A DNA stretch of 17,461 nucleotides from an uncultured Pseudomonas sp. (lineage in GTDB: Bacteria > Pseudomonadota > Gammaproteobacteria > Pseudomonadales > Pseudomonadaceae). A model generated the notes under the pieces. The model was given only the letters and a program-made list of their open reading frames with translations. It was not told the DNA's origin and did no database searches. Each line of letters starts with the position of its first letter. Position 1 is the stretch's first letter. A program made the position numbers and the translations under genes. Below are positions 14,669-17,461 of the stretch, one piece after another. The DNA is taken from the NCBI RefSeq assembly GCF_946885955.1, contig NZ_CAMPHI010000071.1, forward strand, positions 1-17,461. Direction: 5' to 3'.

Positions 14669-16419
14669 GCATTCGGCGCCGCGGGCAACCTCAGGGTGAA
14701 CACCGCGCCGTCATCGGCATTACTTGCCTCCAGGCTGCCGCCGAGTTCGCGGACGATGCCGTAGGACACCGCCAGGCCGAGGCCCAGGCCGGCACCTACC
14801 GGCTTGGTGGTATAGAACGGCTCGAAGATGTGCGGCAGGTCCGCTTCGGCGATACCGCCGCCGTTGTCCGCCACGCTCAGCAAGCACTGCTCGCCCTCGC
14901 GATATATGCGGATGCGCAAGCGCCGCGGCTCGGTCTCGGCCATGGCGTCCAAGGCGTTGTGCAGCAGATTGAGCAGGACCTGTTCGAGGCGGATCGCATC
15001 ACCCAATACAGCGACATTGGCATCAAGTTCGCAGCTTAATTCAACCCGTTCATTGCGGATACGCAGTTCCAGCAATTGCAGCGCCTGCCCCAGCACGTCG
15101 CTTAGCGACAAGCGCTCGCTGAGCCCGGCCGGGCTCTTGCGAGCGAAGGTTTTCAGGTGTCCGGTGAGCGCGGCCATGCGTTGCACCAGGCCATCAATGC
15201 GCTTCAGACCTTCGCGCACATCGTCCTGGCGGCCACTATCGAGCAACAGGCGCAGGCTACCCAGTTGCATCTGCATGGCGGTCAGCGGCTGGTTGATTTC
15301 ATGGGCCATGGCCGCCGACATCTGCCCCAAGGCCGCCATTTTCGCCGCATGCACCAGGCCTTCCTGGGCCTCGCGCAGCTCCGCGGTGCGCAGCGTCACT
15401 TCGCGCTCCAAGCGCTCGCGGATACCCGCCTGCAAGCGTTGGTTCTTGCGTTTTTGCGCGAGAAACAGCAGTAGGAACGCCAGGGTCATCCATACCCCGG
15501 CGGCGGCCAGGCGGTAGCTGCGCACGCTGTCGGCCAGGGTTTTCGGCTCCAGCAACAGGTGCAGGGTCCACCCCTCCTCGGCCAACGGCATGCGCTGCCA
15601 GAGATAGTCGCGCACGCCCTCCGGGCCGTCGACCCGGCGCCACTGGGAGTTGCTGTCGATCTGCCGCAGCACCTGGCTGGGCAGGGGTTGCAACGCCTGC
15701 TCGGCATATTTGCGCACCTCCACCAGCTCGGCGCGGGCCTGTTCGCTCAGCGTCTCCAGGGCGCGGAAGCGCCAATCCGGGCGGTTGCTGAGGATCACCA
15801 CCGAATAGCTGTCGGCCACCAGCAGGACGCCACTCTGGCCAGCCCATTCCTTCTGCAACTCCTCCAGTTCGAGTTTGACCACCAATACGCCGAGTACCGC
15901 TCCGGACTCGTCGCGCACCACATGGGAGAGGAAATAACCGGGAACTCCGGTGGTTACCCCCACCGCGAAATAGCGCCCGGAGGATTGGCGCACGGCATCC
16001 TGGAAATACGGGCGGAACGCATAGTTATTGCCGACGAAACTGCTCCAGTCGCGCCAGTTGCTCGCCGCCAGGGTCTCGCCCTTGGCATCGAGCAGATAGA
16101 GCACCGTGGAGCCAGCGGCGGCATTGAGGCGCTCCAGACGTTGATTGAGTTTCTCGACCAGCAAGCGGTCCGTCGGCGCGCGCAGCAAGGCGCGGATATC
16201 GCTGTCCAGGGCCAACACCTCGGGCACCGAGCGAAACCGCTCGACCAGGGTGTGGATCGCCTGCGCATACAACTGTAACTGCCCGTGCGCCTCGACGCTG
16301 CGCTCCCGCCAGGCGCGCTGTTCGGCATAACGCCCGGCCAGCCAGATGCTGGCGAGCAGGCCGCCGAGAATCAGCAGCACCAGCAACAGCACCCGGTAAC
16401 GCGTAAGAAGAGCAGACAT
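14665..16419 (-). CDS. DctB-like sensor histidine kinase
   Basis: The product is a 584-residue inner-membrane kinase: TM1 at about 9-29, a periplasmic sensor (about 30-300), TM2 at about 304-321, coiled coil, then the kinase core. The sensor has the DctB-type double-Cache signature: NWRDWSSFVGNNYAFRPYF (121-139) and GRYFAVGVTTGVPGYFLS (148-165), which in DctB surrounds the C4-dicarboxylate pocket. The kinase has the H-box MAHEINQPLTAM (H373), the N-box LLHNALDA, G1 DNGGGIAE, F-box FEPFYTT and G2 GLGLGL. It probably phosphorylates the DctD-like regulator at 11650-13002, about 1.7 kb further along the same strand. The start at 16419 has only a weak ribosome site. The ligand is likely a small carboxylate carried by the TAXI transporter (inference). 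Confidence 0.92.
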   Translation of the reverse strand: MSALLTRYRVLLLVLLILGGLLASIWLAGRYAEQRAWRERSVEAHGQLQLYAQAIHTLVERFRSVPEVLALDSDIRALLRAPTDRLLVEKLNQRLERLNAAAGSTVLYLLDAKGETLAASNWRDWSSFVGNNYAFRPYFQDAVRQSSGRYFAVGVTTGVPGYFLSHVVRDESGAVLGVLVVKLELEELQKEWAGQSGVLLVADSYSVVILSNRPDWRFRALETLSEQARAELVEVRKYAEQALQPLPSQVLRQIDSNSQWRRVDGPEGVRDYLWQRMPLAEEGWTLHLLLEPKTLADSVRSYRLAAAGVWMTLAFLLLFLAQKRKNQRLQAGIRERLEREVTLRTAELREAQEGLVHAAKMAALGQMSAAMAHEINQPLTAMQMQLGSLRLLLDSGRQDDVREGLKRIDGLVQRMAALTGHLKTFARKSPAGLSERLSLSDVLGQALQLLELRIRNERVELSCELDANVAVLGDAIRLEQVLLNLLHNALDAMAETEPRRLRIRIYREGEQCLLSVADNGGGIAEADLPHIFEPFYTTKPVGAGLGLGLAVSYGIVRELGGSLEASNADDGAVFTLRLPAAPNA

Positions 16420-16513
16420 GCGTGCGTGGCTCGCGGCGAGGCAATCCCGGCATGGTAAGACAAACTGTCGAGCGCGTGCAGCACGGGCGGTTTTTTCAGC
16501 GGCCGCGAACGGC

Positions 16514-16519
16514 TATAGT
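16514..16519 (+). promoter_or_regulatory. Candidate -10 box for the AraC-type gene
   Basis: TATAGT lies 37 bp before the chosen ATG. The hexamer 17 bp upstream is TTTTTT (16491-16496), a poor -35 box, so the promoter may need an activator. The small palindrome GACAAACTGTC (16459-16469) lies further upstream, between the two divergent starts. Confidence 0.35.
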
Positions 16520-16556
16520 CTTTCGATCGATAGTTACTCGTCACGGACGCACAGGC

Positions 16557-17387
16557 ATGGCCAGGCTCGATCCGGCAACCACCCCGCGCTTCTGGCGCGA
16601 CCCGCAGCTGCCCTTCGTCGAGGCTCGCGATGTGCTGGACGGCCGCCGTCTTTGCTATGCACCGCACTCCCATGAGTTCTTCTCGATCGGCGCAATCACC
16701 CGCGGGCGCAGCAGTTACCTCAACCAGAAATCCCGCGAACAGGTGGCAGCCGGTACCGTGGTGCTGATGAATCCGGGCGATGTGCATGCGTGCAATCCCC
16801 TGGATGGCCAGGCGTGGTCCTACCGCATGTTCTATGTCGACGTCGCCTGGCTGACCGAACTGCAGCACCAGCTGGGCTTCAGCCCCAACCAGCCGCTACG
16901 CGCCTTCGGCAATATCCTCAGCCATGACCCCAGGCTTTATCGCGGGCTGAACCGCCTTTATCGCCTGCTCGCCGACGAACAGGCCGACGCCCTGCACAAG
17001 CATTGCGCGCTGCTGGAGTTTTTCAGCGAACTGCAACAACACCTGGACCCGGCACCGACCAGGCGCCAGCGGGATAATCCGCGTATCGACCTGGCCGCCG
17101 AGCTGATCCGCGAGCGCTGCACCGAGGCGCTGAAGCTGGAGGACATCTGCGCGGCGGTCGGGCTTTCGCCCTCCTACCTGAACCGCTGCTTCCGCCGCTG
17201 CTACGGCATGACGCCCCATGCCTACCTGATCAACAGCCGCGTGCAGTTCGCCCAGGCCCGCCTCAGGTGCGGCGAGCAAATCGCCGAGGTCGCCCTGGCG
17301 GCTGGCTTCGCCGACCAGGCGCATCTGCAACGCACCTTCAAACAGCTGCTCGCCGCCACGCCCGGCCAGTACCGCCACGCCTCCTGA
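16557..17387 (+). CDS. AraC family transcriptional regulator
   Basis: The product is a 276-residue protein from the ATG at 16557. The frame is open back to 16422, but that stretch overlaps the promoter region and reads as non-coding. An N-terminal cupin-like sensor domain (about 15-150) contains PHSHEFFSIGAITRG and GTVVLMNPGDVHACNP. The C-terminal double HTH (about 185-275) contains LEDICAAVGLSPSYLNRCFR and IAEVALAAGFADQAHLQRTF, both full AraC motifs. The ribosome site is weak (AGG close to the ATG). It is divergent from the sensor kinase gene, and its TGA directly abuts the stop of the convergent gene at the right edge. In many genomes such regulators control an adjacent exporter gene, which would fit the neighbour here. 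The effector is unknown. Confidence 0.92.
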   Translation: MARLDPATTPRFWRDPQLPFVEARDVLDGRRLCYAPHSHEFFSIGAITRGRSSYLNQKSREQVAAGTVVLMNPGDVHACNPLDGQAWSYRMFYVDVAWLTELQHQLGFSPNQPLRAFGNILSHDPRLYRGLNRLYRLLADEQADALHKHCALLEFFSELQQHLDPAPTRRQRDNPRIDLAAELIRERCTEALKLEDICAAVGLSPSYLNRCFRRCYGMTPHAYLINSRVQFAQARLRCGEQIAEVALAAGFADQAHLQRTFKQLLAATPGQYRHAS

Positions 17388-17461
17388 TCACCACAGCAGC
17401 AGATAGAGCGCGGAGGCCGCCAGTAACAGGGCCAGGCTACGGTTGAACAGGCGCATGCGCC
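17388..17461 (-). CDS. C-terminus of a membrane protein, possibly LysE-type exporter (partial)
   Basis: Only the last 23 complete codons and the TGA (17390-17388) are in the window. They read RMRLFNRSLALLLAASALYL followed by LLW, a final membrane helix behind a basic loop. This resembles the last helix of LysE/RhtB amino-acid exporters, which often neighbour AraC regulators. So little sequence cannot settle the family. Its stop codon is directly adjacent to that of the AraC gene (TGATCA). Confidence 0.5.
   Translation of the reverse strand, partial: RMRLFNRSLALLLAASALYLLLW

Noticed and set aside
16422..16556. Upstream extension of the AraC frame to 16422
   Set aside because: It covers the divergent promoter region, including a good -10 box, and the added residues do not resemble an AraC N-terminus.

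Overview
The window is GC-rich, densely coded DNA that looks like a Pseudomonas-type gammaproteobacterial chromosome. Reasons: GC-ending codons in every gene, CCCGGAT-type intergenic palindromes, and families typical of pseudomonads (BCCT transporter, DctB/DctD-like two-component pair, LysR and AraC regulators). The species cannot be fixed from sequence alone. There are twelve complete genes and two genes cut by the window edges. I found no rRNA, tRNA, CRISPR array, transposase or phage gene.

Left part (1-5520). A membrane protein of the DUF2207 family runs off the left edge. Upstream of it on the same strand is a small exported DUF3617 protein. Divergent from these is a two-gene operon joined by an ATGA overlap. 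It encodes a cyclic-nucleotide-binding/CBS/DUF294 nucleotidyltransferase-like protein and a DEDDh 3'-5' exonuclease. It ends at a bidirectional hairpin terminator shared with the BCCT gene that faces it.

Middle part (5542-13002, all minus strand). A BCCT (betaine/choline/carnitine-type) transporter lies downstream of a gap containing a terminator and inverted repeats. Next, read from high to low coordinates, come a DctD-like sigma-54 activator, a TAXI-type TRAP solute-binding protein, a fused TRAP permease and a DUF1850 protein. Upstream of the binding-protein gene I see a near-consensus sigma-54 promoter (GG-N10-GC). About 55-105 bp further upstream are two 18-bp repeats of the kind an enhancer-binding protein would use. 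This is the best-supported regulatory circuit in the window: sensor kinase, activator, sigma-54 promoter, TAXI-TRAP uptake system.

Right part (13216-17461). The matching DctB-like sensor kinase (14665-16419) is separated from its probable response regulator by a divergent pair: a malonate-semialdehyde-decarboxylase-like tautomerase and a LysR regulator. A perfect inverted repeat sits directly before the LysR start codon. The LysR gene and the kinase gene converge and share a CTAG that holds both stop codons. An AraC regulator is divergent from the kinase. Its stop codon abuts the stop of a membrane protein cut by the right edge, possibly a LysE-type exporter.

Most of the window is ordinary core or accessory metabolism. 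The points most worth checking are the sigma-54/UAS control of a TAXI transporter by a split DctB/DctD-like pair, the altered ligand pocket of the cNMP-CBS-DUF294 protein coupled to an exonuclease, and the LysR operator that occupies the translation start region.
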